Shown here: one piece after another, positions 18,652 through 26,638 of the stretch
Layout of the letters: every line of letters starts with the position of its first letter
Position numbering within the stretch: position 1 is the first letter of the stretch
Program-made: the position numbers and the translations under genes
DNA from: Thermomicrobiales bacterium
Lineage (GTDB): Bacteria > Chloroflexota > Chloroflexia > Thermomicrobiales > UBA6265
Assembly (NCBI GenBank): GCA_041390825.1
Contig: JAWKPF010000009.1
Location: forward strand, 62,001 to 126,000
DNA: 64,000 bases
Direction: 5' to 3'
Notes under the pieces: model-generated
The model's database searches: none
Seen by the model: only the letters and a program-made list of their open reading frames with translations
Told to the model about the DNA's origin: nothing

Positions 18652-19143
18652 GTGCCCGATCTCATTGCCATTACCTACCCAGACTCCGGCACTGCAGCCA
18701 AGGCAATTGAGCATGTCGACTGGGCTGGATTCGACAAGCGAGTCGACATCATTGACGCATGTTGGATGTCGAACGAAAACGGCAAGGTCGTTGTACGGCC
18801 AGGTGGCCATCCGGTTCTTGGACGTGCGGTTATCGGCGGCACACTTGGACTTGTGATCGGTGCTGTGTTCGCGCTTCCAGTGGCCGGAATCGCAGCTGGA
18901 GCGGCACTGGGCGCGCACCGCGGAGCTAAGAAGGCACATGAGCGGGACGATCCATTCATCGCGTCAATTGAATCCGAGGTCGCATCAGGCGGATCAGCGT
19001 TGGTCGTTCTATTCGAAGGTGGCACTGACACCGAGGGTGCGGGCGCCGACCTTCTGGAATTCGGAGGAACTATCAGAAGTACAACGATATCAGCCGAACG
19101 GCTGGCGGAAATCCAGGCCAGGCTCGATCTCGCTGGAGGTTGA
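18652..19143 (+). CDS. DUF1269 family protein
   Basis: 163 residues from the GTG at 18652, chosen because AAAGGAG lies 8 bp upstream; a longer in-frame start at 18568 lies inside the MFS gene. The product starts (M)PDLIAITYPDSGTAAKAI, contains the family's glycine-rich hydrophobic hairpin (GGTLGLVIGAVFALPVAGIA), and ends in an alpha/beta domain (SALVVLFEGG). It resembles the truncated protein at 1-389. Function is unknown; association with the membrane is suggested by the hairpin. Confidence 0.82.
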   Translation: MPDLIAITYPDSGTAAKAIEHVDWAGFDKRVDIIDACWMSNENGKVVVRPGGHPVLGRAVIGGTLGLVIGAVFALPVAGIAAGAALGAHRGAKKAHERDDPFIASIESEVASGGSALVVLFEGGTDTEGAGADLLEFGGTIRSTTISAERLAEIQARLDLAGG

Positions 19144-19217
19144 GTTAATCACGCACGCTATCTAGGTCGCAGGTCGTTTGGGTCGTTACCCAGATGAGAT
19201 GCGAGAGGAGACTTCGC

Positions 19218-19916
19218 ATGAAGAATAACATCGATCGGATTCAGTATCACCGCGCCGCGTTCCGAATAGCCGCGGTCCTTGGCGTTGCCTTGATGCTGTT
19301 CATGGCGGTGAGCGCAACGTTCGCCCAGGATGCTACCCCGGTCTCGATGAGCCCATACGATCCGGCCAACTGCGCCACTGAGCCGATATCCACCGACCAT
19401 ATGGCGAGCCTGCTGGAGACTCCGGTCTCCCAGCCTGTGCAGCCGACAGATGCAAGTGGAGTTGTGGCGCTGCCGACCGGTGGTCCTGTGAGCGAGACCG
19501 ACCAGGCGCTCGTGGTCGACACGCTCGAGCAGCTCTGGGCATGCAATAACGCCCGCAACAAGGCGGCGGTTTATGCGCTCTTCACCGATCAAGCGATCCA
19601 GGAGACGATCGGCTTCACCGATGGATCGTCCTGGGATGCCGCCGATCTGCGCGCCGATGTGGCGGCTGCATTGACACCCGGAGAGCCTCGATCGGAGGAA
19701 GAGTGGGCCACCGTGAACTCGATCGTGAGCGCCACCACCTATGACGACGGTCAAATTGGCGTACTCATTCTGAACACCGATCCACTTGTCGCGGATGGCG
19801 ACCAGGTGCTCGACTATTTCCGCTTCATCATCGTGGATGGTGTCGCCAAGGTGAGCCAAGTTGTGCTCGATCCGTATGACCTCACGTCGGGGTATGGATT
19901 CGAGAAGTCTTCCTAA
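19218..19916 (+). CDS. Secreted protein, SnoaL/NTF2-like fold possible
   Basis: 232 residues from the ATG at 19218 with GAGAGGAG upstream. A signal peptide is clear (basic start, AAVLGVALMLFMAVSATFA, cleavage near AQD). The mature part has a region (VDTLEQLWACNNARNKAAVY ALF, about 101-123) then alternating strands ending DYFRFIIVDGVAKVSQVVLD. That pattern fits NTF2-like/SnoaL domains, often of unknown role in Thermomicrobia. No active-site residues can be assigned. Confidence 0.78.
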   Translation: MKNNIDRIQYHRAAFRIAAVLGVALMLFMAVSATFAQDATPVSMSPYDPANCATEPISTDHMASLLETPVSQPVQPTDASGVVALPTGGPVSETDQALVVDTLEQLWACNNARNKAAVYALFTDQAIQETIGFTDGSSWDAADLRADVAAALTPGEPRSEEEWATVNSIVSATTYDDGQIGVLILNTDPLVADGDQVLDYFRFIIVDGVAKVSQVVLDPYDLTSGYGFEKSS

Positions 19917-19959
19917 CGACAGGAAACCGACATGCGGTCGGTGAACGAAGGAGCCACGG

Positions 19960-20769
19960 ATGACATCAAGACTGCGAAATCTCCGTGAGCGCTGGGTGAT
20001 CGTTGGGGGCATGCCGATCCATTACTGGGCGTCGGTTCCCACCGAAGACCAAAGTTCGCCGACCCTTATTCATTTGCACGGATTCGGCATTTCTGGATCG
20101 TATCTGTTGCCGACGGCAGACCTGCTCGCCGCGGAGTTTCCAACTTGTGTTCCGGACCTGCCAGGATATGGCCGCAGCCCGAAACCCGAGCATGTTTATG
20201 GAATTCCGGAGCTTGCGCAATCGGTGATCGGATTCATGGACGCGCTCGGGATCGAGCGTGCGTGGCTGGTAGGAAACTCGATGGGATGCATCGTGGCGAT
20301 CGAGACAGCCAACGAGGCGCCGGATCGAATCGAAGCGGTGGTTCTGGTTTCGCCTGCCGGTGGCCAGAACAACCGACCGATTTTCAAGGGAGTCGGACAA
20401 CTCGCGATCGACAGTGTGCGCGAGCCAGTGCGTATGTATCGCATCGCGCTCCCTGACTATCTGCGATTCGGCATGATCAATGCGGGGCGACTCTTTTGGC
20501 GGATGATCCACTACCCGACGGTCGACCGGTTTCAGGAAACGACCACGCCTGCGCTGGTCGTGATCGGGCGAAGGGATCCCCTCGTCAATGGGGCGCGAAT
20601 ACTGGAGGGGACTGCGTCGAATCCGCAGATTCGGGTCGAGTACATCGACGACGCAGCCCATGCCATCAACTATTCACATCCAGAGGTGCTTGCGAGGTTG
20701 ATTCGCGACTTCCTTTCCGAGCGCCACTTCGAAGGTGAGCGCGTGATCCTGGTTGCCGATATCGAATAG
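19960..20769 (+). CDS. Alpha/beta hydrolase
   Basis: 269 residues with a GAAGGAGCC ribosome site. The oxyanion-side motif LIHLHGFGISGSY (about 35-47) is followed by VPDLPGYGRS, the nucleophile elbow GNSMGC (Ser about 110), and the late VIGRRDPLV and DDAAHAINYSHPE, which give the acid and the catalytic His. This is a complete Ser-Asp-His set of the fold. Substrate is unknown; esterases, epoxide hydrolases and C-C hydrolases share this pattern. No signal peptide, so cytosolic. Confidence 0.9.
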   Translation: MTSRLRNLRERWVIVGGMPIHYWASVPTEDQSSPTLIHLHGFGISGSYLLPTADLLAAEFPTCVPDLPGYGRSPKPEHVYGIPELAQSVIGFMDALGIERAWLVGNSMGCIVAIETANEAPDRIEAVVLVSPAGGQNNRPIFKGVGQLAIDSVREPVRMYRIALPDYLRFGMINAGRLFWRMIHYPTVDRFQETTTPALVVIGRRDPLVNGARILEGTASNPQIRVEYIDDAAHAINYSHPEVLARLIRDFLSERHFEGERVILVADIE

Positions 20770-21168
20770 GCTCCAGTTCCCTATCGGAACGTGACTGCGC
20801 CTCGAACGGCTCCTCATTCCACGTTACTGCAGATGATCACTATTAAGGGCCGCACCGCTGAGCTCCGTGGGGACGCCGATCAGTTTCCTGCCGGTGTTTG
20901 AGGACGAGTCTCCTGCTGGGAGCGAATTGCTGCCCAACAGGTTCATGTTGTCGTTGGCTTGGAAGCTGATCTCCGACCGCCACCTCGGCGGTTGAGGGCA
21001 GATGGAAGCGAACGCAATGCTCCCAGGACGTCATTCGCGGGATTCGCTTCGATGTCTGTTGGGCGCTCAGCCGGATCGATACAAGCTAGCCAGCGCCACT
21101 TTCAGTTGAACGCGAGAAGTCGATGTGGTGCCGCGTTGGACATGTGCAGTGCAGATGGTTAGCTGCGG
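20770..21168. other. Intergenic region with no recognised gene
   Basis: About 400 bp between the hydrolase and the tRNA. Short frames on both strands lack family features or good ribosome sites. No strong hairpin was noticed. Confidence 0.5.
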
Positions 21169-21241
21169 TACGCCCGGCGTGACTCGAACACGCGGCCTCT
21201 TGCTCCGGAGGCAAGCGCTCTATCCACTGAGCTACGGGCGC
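21169..21241 (-). tRNA. tRNA-Arg (anticodon CCG)
   Basis: The 73-nt cloverleaf folds on the minus strand. Acceptor GCGCCCG pairs with CGGGCGT (G-U at the first pair), the D arm is GCTC...GAGC, the anticodon stem is CTTGC/GCAAG around loop CTCCGGA, and the T arm is GCGTG TTCGAGT CACGC with discriminator A. The anticodon is CCG, decoding CGG. CCA is not encoded. It stands at the boundary between the intact ADI region and the decayed P450/CopA stretch, and tRNA genes are common integration sites. Confidence 0.95.
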
Positions 21242-21369
21242 GCAACCGTGAAGCTGTCGAAGCACTGTCCCGGAAACCGGGCCGACAGAGTTCGATCAGC
21301 TTCCCCATATGATACATGCTCCGTTCTTCTGGCTGTGGTGGTTCCCAGAAAGCGCCGCACGATTCATTC

Positions 21370-21915
21370 TCAGCCAGGCATCGGCCCGGTCGCCGGTTCC
21401 TGCGGGCGCGGGCGCAAGCGGACCGAGAGCCTGGAAAACCCGTTGCCGGGATAGACGCCTCGTTGCGCGGAATCCCCAGCGACACCTTTGATGACCGATG
21501 TGCGGGCGAGGAGTTCCTCCAGCGCGACGCGTAGCTCGAGCCGAGCCAATGGCGCGCCGATGCAGTCGTGGATTCCGGAACCGAACACGAAGTTGCCCCG
21601 CTGATCGCGGTCCAGGTGAATTCTTTCAGCATCGGGAAACGCTTGCTCGTCGCGGTTTGCCGCCATCCACATGAGCGTCACCTTGGAGCCTTCCGGAATC
21701 TGTCGGCCACCTATTTCGACGTCCTCGCTGGTGGTACGCCGATTTGCAACCAGTGGATCGTCGACGCGCAAGATCTCGTCGACGGCCGCCGCGATCGAAG
21801 CAGGGTCGTTTCGGAGTCGTTGTTGTAGCTGTTGGTCGGTCACCAGGTGAAAGATCAGGATGCCGAGCCCCGCCGCGACTGTTCCATGCCCAGCGATCCA
21901 GTTGCGCAAGATGCT
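21370..21915 (-). pseudogene. Cytochrome P450, C-terminal remnant
   Basis: Only the last third of a P450 is present. It begins inside the I helix (WIAGHGTVAAGLG, the oxygen-binding AGxxT region), keeps the K-helix region (EILRVDDPLVANRRTT) and the PERF-like stretch, and has the haem-ligand loop FGSGIHDCIGAPLAR followed by LELRVALEELL, then stops. Upstream, where the B-H helices should be, the sequence instead reads into a CopA-type ATPase. No start site of its own is present. It is a gene fragment fused by deletion or by assembly, not a working enzyme. Confidence 0.8.
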
Positions 21916-24081
21916 GCCCCTGCCGTTGCAGCTGCTCAACCATTTCCGCTTTTTGCTCGAGGAGTACCTCGGCGATGACGTGATCTGCCGGAATGCCGGC
22001 CTGTTCGGCGATGGCCTTAGCCGTTCCTTTGTGATCGCCAGTAAGCATCCAGACATCGAGCCTCAGCGCGCGCATTTCCTGCACCGCCTCCGGTGATTCG
22101 GGGCGAAGTGCATCTGCAACCGCAAGATCCCAGCGATCTTACCGTCGATCACGACGTAGATCGGAGTCGCGCCTGTTCCGCAAGCTGCTGCGCTTTTCAG
22201 CAATCGTGCGCCCATCGATGCCGAGCTGGTCCAACAGTCCGAGGTTCCCCGCAGCAACCAACCGACCAGCAACCATGCCGGTAATGCCGCGACCGGGAAT
22301 AGCCTCGAAGTCCTCTGCCGGTTCGAGCACGACATTCCGTTCTGCGCAGCGGTGACAATGGCTTCACCGAGCGGATGTTCTGAGCCAACCTCCAGCGCTG
22401 CTGCCACAGGATGTCGTCCTCGGTGAACGGCGCTTCGGGCGAAATACCGCTCACTGTTGGCCGGCCACTGGGTCAACGTGCCGGTCTTATCAACACGATC
22501 GCGGTAATGCGCTTCGCGCCTCCAGTGCTTCACCTCCCCGAATCAGAACACCATTCTCGGCAGCCTTGCCGGTTCCCACCATGATGGCAGTTGGCGCGGC
22601 CAGACCCAAAGCGTAGCGGACACGCGATGACCAGCACCGCGATAGCAGGTAATCGCCAGCGTGGTGGCGTCGGCTGCTGGTCCAAGAAGTACCAACCTAG
22701 GAACGTGAGGAGCGAGACTACCAAGACAATGGGAACGAAATAGCCGGAAACGGTATCAGCCATGCGCTGCATGGGAGCCTTCGACCCTTGCGCTTCCTCA
22801 ACGAGCCGAACAATCTGTGCCAAAGTCGTATCTTCGCCGACCTTGGTGGCTCGAAAGACGAATGACCCGGTCGTGCCAATCGTGGCTCTGATGACCGGTC
22901 CCCCGGCCTCTGCCAACCGGAAGGCTTTCACCGGTCAACATGCTTTCATCGAGCGTCGAGCGTCCCTCGACGATGGTTCCGTCCACAGGGATTTTCTCGC
23001 CCGGCCGAACCCGTACGAGATCGCCGACGACCACGGCCTCAAGAGGGACGTCGATTTCCGACCCGTTTCGCACTACGCGAGCCGTGGTGGCCTGCAGGCC
23101 CATCAGCGCGCGACGCTTCACCAGTGGATCGCTGGCGCGCGCTTCCAGCCAGCGACCCATCAAGATCAGCGCGATGATGATGACGGCCGACTCGTAGTAC
23201 AGATCGAAGGGCAGATCCCATCGCAAAGCCAGATGCGGCCAGAGGGTGACAAAGGCGCTGTATCCGAACGCCACGCTGGTCCCGACAGCGACGAGGGGTA
23301 TTCATGTTCGCGGAACCGTGCTTCCCTGCCGCCCAAGCCGCCTGATAGAAAATGGCTCCGGCCCATACCTGCACAATCGTTGCAGCGATCAGCAGCAGCG
23401 GGGCGAGGGTGACCATACTGACATCCAGGGGCAGATACATCAGTCCCATCATCACCAGACCGATGGCCAGACTGACGAACGATTTGCGCTTCAGATCGGC
23501 AATCTCGGCGTCCCGCCGGATTTGGCGCTCGTCCTGCGCAGGGTACCTGTCATATCTGGAACTGTCACGCTCTTGGCGACAGAGAGTTGGCCCACGTGGT
23601 AACCGGCCCGCTCAACAGCTCGCTCGAGATCCTCGCGTGAAACCCGTGCTGGATCGAATACAACCGATGCTTGTTCGGTCGCCAGGTTGACGTTCGCCTG
23701 TGCAACGCCGTCTACCTTCTCCAGTGCCTTTTCGATCCGTCGGACACATGACGCGCAGGTCATCCCCTCCACCGGCAACTCGATGGTGCCCGTGGATCCG
23801 TTTAGAGAAGCGTGCCCATTGCTCGTAATCGCCGACGGTGCGGGAGCGGGGGGAGGCGCCACGGGTCGTGCCTGATAGCCCGCCTTCTCCACCGCCGCCT
23901 CAAGCTGAGCTGTCTCCACCAGCGTGGGATCAAACCGAACGCTCGCTCGCTCCGTGGCGAGGTTCACCGTCGCTTGGTCGACACCGGGAACCTTCTCAAG
24001 CGCCTTTTCCACCCGTCGCACACACGATGCACACGTCATTCCTTCTATTTCAAATTGCACATCGAGCGTCGTAGCCGACAT
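21916..24081 (-). pseudogene. copA: Copper-translocating P1B ATPase (CopA type), frameshifted and truncated
   Basis: The ATG at 24081 has GGAGGT upstream. The first ~190 residues are intact, with two heavy-metal-associated domains (each GMTCASCVRR). Then the frame changes repeatedly: TM region near 23.45 kb, actuator with LDESMLTGESLPV near 22.95 kb, TM with IACP near 22.6 kb, DKTGTLTQWP near 22.46 kb, and MLTGDHKGTAKAIAEQAGIP near 22.02 kb. The hinge motif (GDGxNDAP) and last two helices are missing because the sequence runs into P450 at about 21.91 kb. At least five shifts and the lost C-terminus argue for a pseudogene. Confidence 0.8.
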
Positions 24082-24188
24082 GGGACCTCCATTTACGTCT
24101 GTATTCAAGTAGGGGACATCAGGTAACCAAGCGATTCCCGGTGCCCTTGGGCACCGGGAACCTGCGCTATGTGCCTTGCCAGGTGCGG

Positions 24189-24419
24189 TTAGTTGCCGCC
24201 GGCCTCTTCAAACGCCGAGACCGGATAGGACTCCTCCGCCAGCACGTCCCTGAGCTGGGTGATCGAGACCGTCTGCGGGTCGTAGTTCACCAGGATGGTT
24301 TTTGTAGGCAGGTCAACCGTCACCTGATGGACGCCGGTTAGCGGTGTAAGTGCCTCGGTCACGGTGCGTTCACAGTGGTCACAACTGAGATCAGGAACGG
24401 TCAACTTCGTCATGCTCAT
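24189..24419 (-). CDS. copZ: CopZ-like copper chaperone (HMA domain)
   Basis: 76 residues, a single heavy-metal-associated domain: TKLTVPDLSCDHCERTVTEA with the CxxC copper site (SCDHC), then ITQLRDVLAEESYPVSAFEE at the end. GAAGGAG lies 7 bp upstream of the ATG; a second in-frame ATG is two codons later. Such proteins carry Cu(I) to P1B ATPases. It is transcribed away from csoR across two CsoR-type operators and upstream of the decayed copA, so it is probably the first gene of a CsoR-repressed copper operon. Confidence 0.92.
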   Translation of the reverse strand: MSMTKLTVPDLSCDHCERTVTEALTPLTGVHQVTVDLPTKTILVNYDPQTVSITQLRDVLAEESYPVSAFEEAGGN

Positions 24420-24467
24420 GGTCTGCTCCTTCGCGCTCTTTGGAAGAGCGACTTCATTGGACGATTG

Positions 24468-24484
24468 ATACCCCCTGGGGGTAT
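24468..24484. promoter_or_regulatory. CsoR-type operator 1
   Basis: ATACCCCCTGGGGGTAT is a perfect palindrome around a central T. It matches the G-tract/C-tract operators bound by CsoR/RcnR-family repressors. It lies about 50 bp upstream of the copZ ATG on the minus strand. Confidence 0.85.
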
Positions 24485-24496
24485 AATGCGAATAGG

Positions 24497-24515
24497 ATAC
24501 ACCCCGGGGGTATAC
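24497..24515. promoter_or_regulatory. CsoR-type operator 2
   Basis: ATACACCCCGGGGGTATAC is a near-perfect copy of operator 1, about 29 bp away centre to centre. It lies about 50 bp upstream of the csoR start, so one repressor could control both divergent transcripts. Confidence 0.82.
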
Positions 24516-24561
24516 GGGTCAAGTCATAGGCTTGGCCAACTCCCGAGAAGGAGCTCGCGTT

Positions 24562-24900
24562 ATGGAATCAGCAATCCCGTCGATGGAAGCGTCTGCGGCT
24601 GAGCCAGCCCGGACTACGGATTACGAGGCAGATCGAGAAAAAATCGTCAAGCGGTTGCGCCGCATCGAGGGGCAGGTGCGCGGCGTGCAGGCCATGGTCG
24701 AACGAGACGATTACTGCGTGGATGTGTTAACACAGTTGTCAGCAGTGATGGCTGCTACCCGATCAGTCGGCTTGGCAGTCCTCGATAGTCACATCAGCGG
24801 ATGTGTGATGGGAAGTTGCCGACATGGGCATCACGACCAGCAAGAGCTGCTTGATGAACTTTCCACGGCCATCGAGCGGTTTGTGAAGGCCAATGGCTAA
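24562..24900 (+). CDS. csoR: CsoR-family Cu(I)-sensing repressor
   Basis: 112 residues from the ATG at 24562 (AAGGAG upstream); an in-frame ATG at 24532 lacks such a site. The all-helical DUF156 fold is clear: IVKRLRRIEGQVRGVQAMVE, then DDYCVDVLTQLSAV, VLDSHISGCVMGSC. The Cys-His-Cys Cu(I) ligand set of CsoR is present (Cys in DYCVD, His in DSH, Cys in SGC), which separates it from RcnR (Ni/Co) and FrmR. A His-rich GSCRHGHHDQ follows. It should repress copZ and itself at the two upstream palindromes and release DNA on Cu(I) binding. Confidence 0.95.
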   Translation: MESAIPSMEASAAEPARTTDYEADREKIVKRLRRIEGQVRGVQAMVERDDYCVDVLTQLSAVMAATRSVGLAVLDSHISGCVMGSCRHGHHDQQELLDELSTAIERFVKANG

Positions 24901-24937
24901 TTCGGCTGATCCCGTTCGGAGCAGCTAAGGTAGACGC

Positions 24938-25321
24938 ATGTTGATACGGCACACGCTTCCTTCTCTTACCGCGGTGGCGTTGTCCCTGACGCTGGCGCTG
25001 TTGGCGCACGACGTCCTGATGGCGGCCGATGGGCCGGTTCATCCGCCGCAGCACCGACTCCACGCGACTGCAGTGGTTTCCACAGATCGACCCATGAAAG
25101 CGGATCTTTTGCTTGCCGTTGCTCCTATGCATCCTGAAGGATGCGCTCCGAGTTTGCCGGCAGTTGCCCCGTTGAAATGGCCGTCAGCTGGCTCGCACAC
25201 GAATAGCGTGGTGCTCATCAATCAAGAGCGCTACATTGCCTTGGAAGTATCTGAATCGAGAACTCCCCCAACCTGCTCTCCTCAGGTCCGTCGCGCATTG
25301 TTTCAGGTGTACCAAATTTGA
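24938..25321 (+). CDS. Secreted hypothetical protein in the copper island
   Basis: 127 residues, not recognised. A short signal-like N-terminus (LTAVALSLTLALLAHDVLMA) is followed by a Pro/His-bearing segment (HPPQHRLHATAVV, PMHPEGCAPSLPAV) and two cysteines. TAAGGTAG precedes the ATG. It lies 37 bp after csoR and in line with the DUF305 gene. The coding quality is moderate and homology could not be assessed. Confidence 0.5.
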   Translation: MLIRHTLPSLTAVALSLTLALLAHDVLMAADGPVHPPQHRLHATAVVSTDRPMKADLLLAVAPMHPEGCAPSLPAVAPLKWPSAGSHTNSVVLINQERYIALEVSESRTPPTCSPQVRRALFQVYQI

Positions 25322-25407
25322 GTTTCCTTCGATCACCACGACCGGGCGTTGCCGTGTTCGGCAGCTGACGCCCATGAACCTGGTTTGATACGAAAGGAAT
25401 TCAATCC

Positions 25408-26124
25408 GTGAACAGCAACACCTTCTGGCGGTGCGCCGCCATGATGGTTCTCGCCCTGGGAACCTTTTTCAGCCTTGGCACCATGACCACTCACGCAGCG
25501 CAGTCGAGTGCCGCTGCAACACCAGCAAATTGCGACATCCCCGGCACTCCAACAAGCGACAGTCAGGCACATTCCAATATGGATATGGGCTCACCGGTGT
25601 CACAGGACATCGACTTGATCTACATCGATATGATGATCCCGCATCACGCCAGTATCATCGCGCTGTCCCAAGCCGCGCTCCCGCGATTGGAGGACGAACG
25701 GCTCCGCACCCTGGCCCAGAACGTCATCGACGCGCAGTCGGCCGAGATCGAGGAGCTACAGGGCTATCGACTCGAGTTGTATGGCAGCGCTGACGTGCAG
25801 CCAATCGACGAACAGAGCATGATGCTGCTGATGGGGGACATGGGCCATTCCATGGACGCGATGATGTCGGAAATGGATGCCACGGCCCAAGTGGCGGCCA
25901 TCTGCGCCGCGCTCGATGTCGATGTCGCCTTCATCGACCTGACGATTCCGCATCACGAGAGTGCGATCATGACCTCGCAAGTGGTGGTCGAACAGGCAGT
26001 GCATACGGAAATTCGCGACTTCGCACAGCGTGTGATCGAGGATCAACAGCGTGAAATCGAGGAGCTGCAGCAGATTCGTCTGGAACTCACCGGATCGACC
26101 GTTGTCGCCGCGTCGAAGATGTAA
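25408..26124 (+). CDS. Secreted tandem DUF305 protein, possible copper binder
   Basis: 238 residues, GTG start with AAAGGA 9 bp upstream. A signal peptide (MMVLALGTFFSLGTMTTHA) is followed by two DUF305 repeats. Each has the family motif: DMMIPHHASIIALSQAAL (about 76-93) and DLTIPHHESAIMTSQVVVEQ (about 178-197), each followed by a helix ending IEELQ. Met/His-rich patches (NMDMGS, MGDMGHSMDAMMSEMD) could bind copper. DUF305 proteins are frequent in copper islands, though their role is not established. The next gene starts directly after its stop. Confidence 0.88.
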   Translation: MNSNTFWRCAAMMVLALGTFFSLGTMTTHAAQSSAAATPANCDIPGTPTSDSQAHSNMDMGSPVSQDIDLIYIDMMIPHHASIIALSQAALPRLEDERLRTLAQNVIDAQSAEIEELQGYRLELYGSADVQPIDEQSMMLLMGDMGHSMDAMMSEMDATAQVAAICAALDVDVAFIDLTIPHHESAIMTSQVVVEQAVHTEIRDFAQRVIEDQQREIEELQQIRLELTGSTVVAASKM

Positions 26125-26565
26125 GTGCCGGAGCCTCGTACTTCAGATGGTGCACCCATGAAGTTGGCGTGGCCAGACCTCGACCAGACCGTGGACGAAG
26201 GGCCGGAGACGGATGCGCGACTGCGGTGCATTCAAGCCTGCCTCATCTGTGCGCAGGTGTGCACTGCCTGTGGCGATACGTCGTTGCAGCAATTTGCGCT
26301 CAAGGAGCTGGTCGCCACCGTTCGGCTGACACTCGATTGCGCGGATCAATGCGAGGCAACCGGTCGCACCATCTCCCGTCTCACCCTAAGCCACCCGCAG
26401 GTGCTCCGAGCCTCCTTGCTTGCGTGTGCCACTATTTGCGGGCATTGCGCAGAGGAATGCGAGCTTCATGGTCGCCACGGGATGGACCACTGTCGACAGT
26501 GTGGTCGTGCGTGTCGCCGGTGTGAACAGGCCTGCCAGGCGTTTCTGAAGCAGCTCCGCTTGTAG
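26125..26565 (+). CDS. Four-helix-bundle Cys-rich copper-storage-like protein (Csp/DUF326)
   Basis: 146 residues from GTG at 26125, or 135 from the ATG at 26158; neither has a strong ribosome site. About 15 cysteines are spaced along helices as CxxxC/CxxC: RCIQACLICAQVCTACGD, LDCADQCEATG, LLACATICGHCAEECE, and HCRQCGRACRRCEQACQ. This is the Csp copper-storage pattern, in which Cys residues line the inside of a helical bundle to bind many Cu(I). No signal peptide, so it resembles cytosolic Csp3-type proteins. It follows DUF305 immediately. Confidence 0.88.
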   Translation: MPEPRTSDGAPMKLAWPDLDQTVDEGPETDARLRCIQACLICAQVCTACGDTSLQQFALKELVATVRLTLDCADQCEATGRTISRLTLSHPQVLRASLLACATICGHCAEECELHGRHGMDHCRQCGRACRRCEQACQAFLKQLRL

Positions 26566-26580
26566 CGGCTCAAAGCATTG

Positions 26581-26617
26581 CCACTTGCGATCGGCCATAA
26601 CGGCTGGTCGCAAGTGG
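26581..26617. terminator. Hairpin between convergent genes
   Basis: CCACTTGCGA (26581-26590) pairs perfectly with TCGCAAGTGG (26608-26617). Flanking it, AAAGCATT (26572-26579) pairs with AATGCTTT (26632-26639). The nested inverted repeat lies between the convergent csp-like and ATPase genes and could serve as a bidirectional terminator, although no long T-run follows. Confidence 0.6.
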
Positions 26618-26638
26618 TTGCATCAGGCGCGAATGCTT

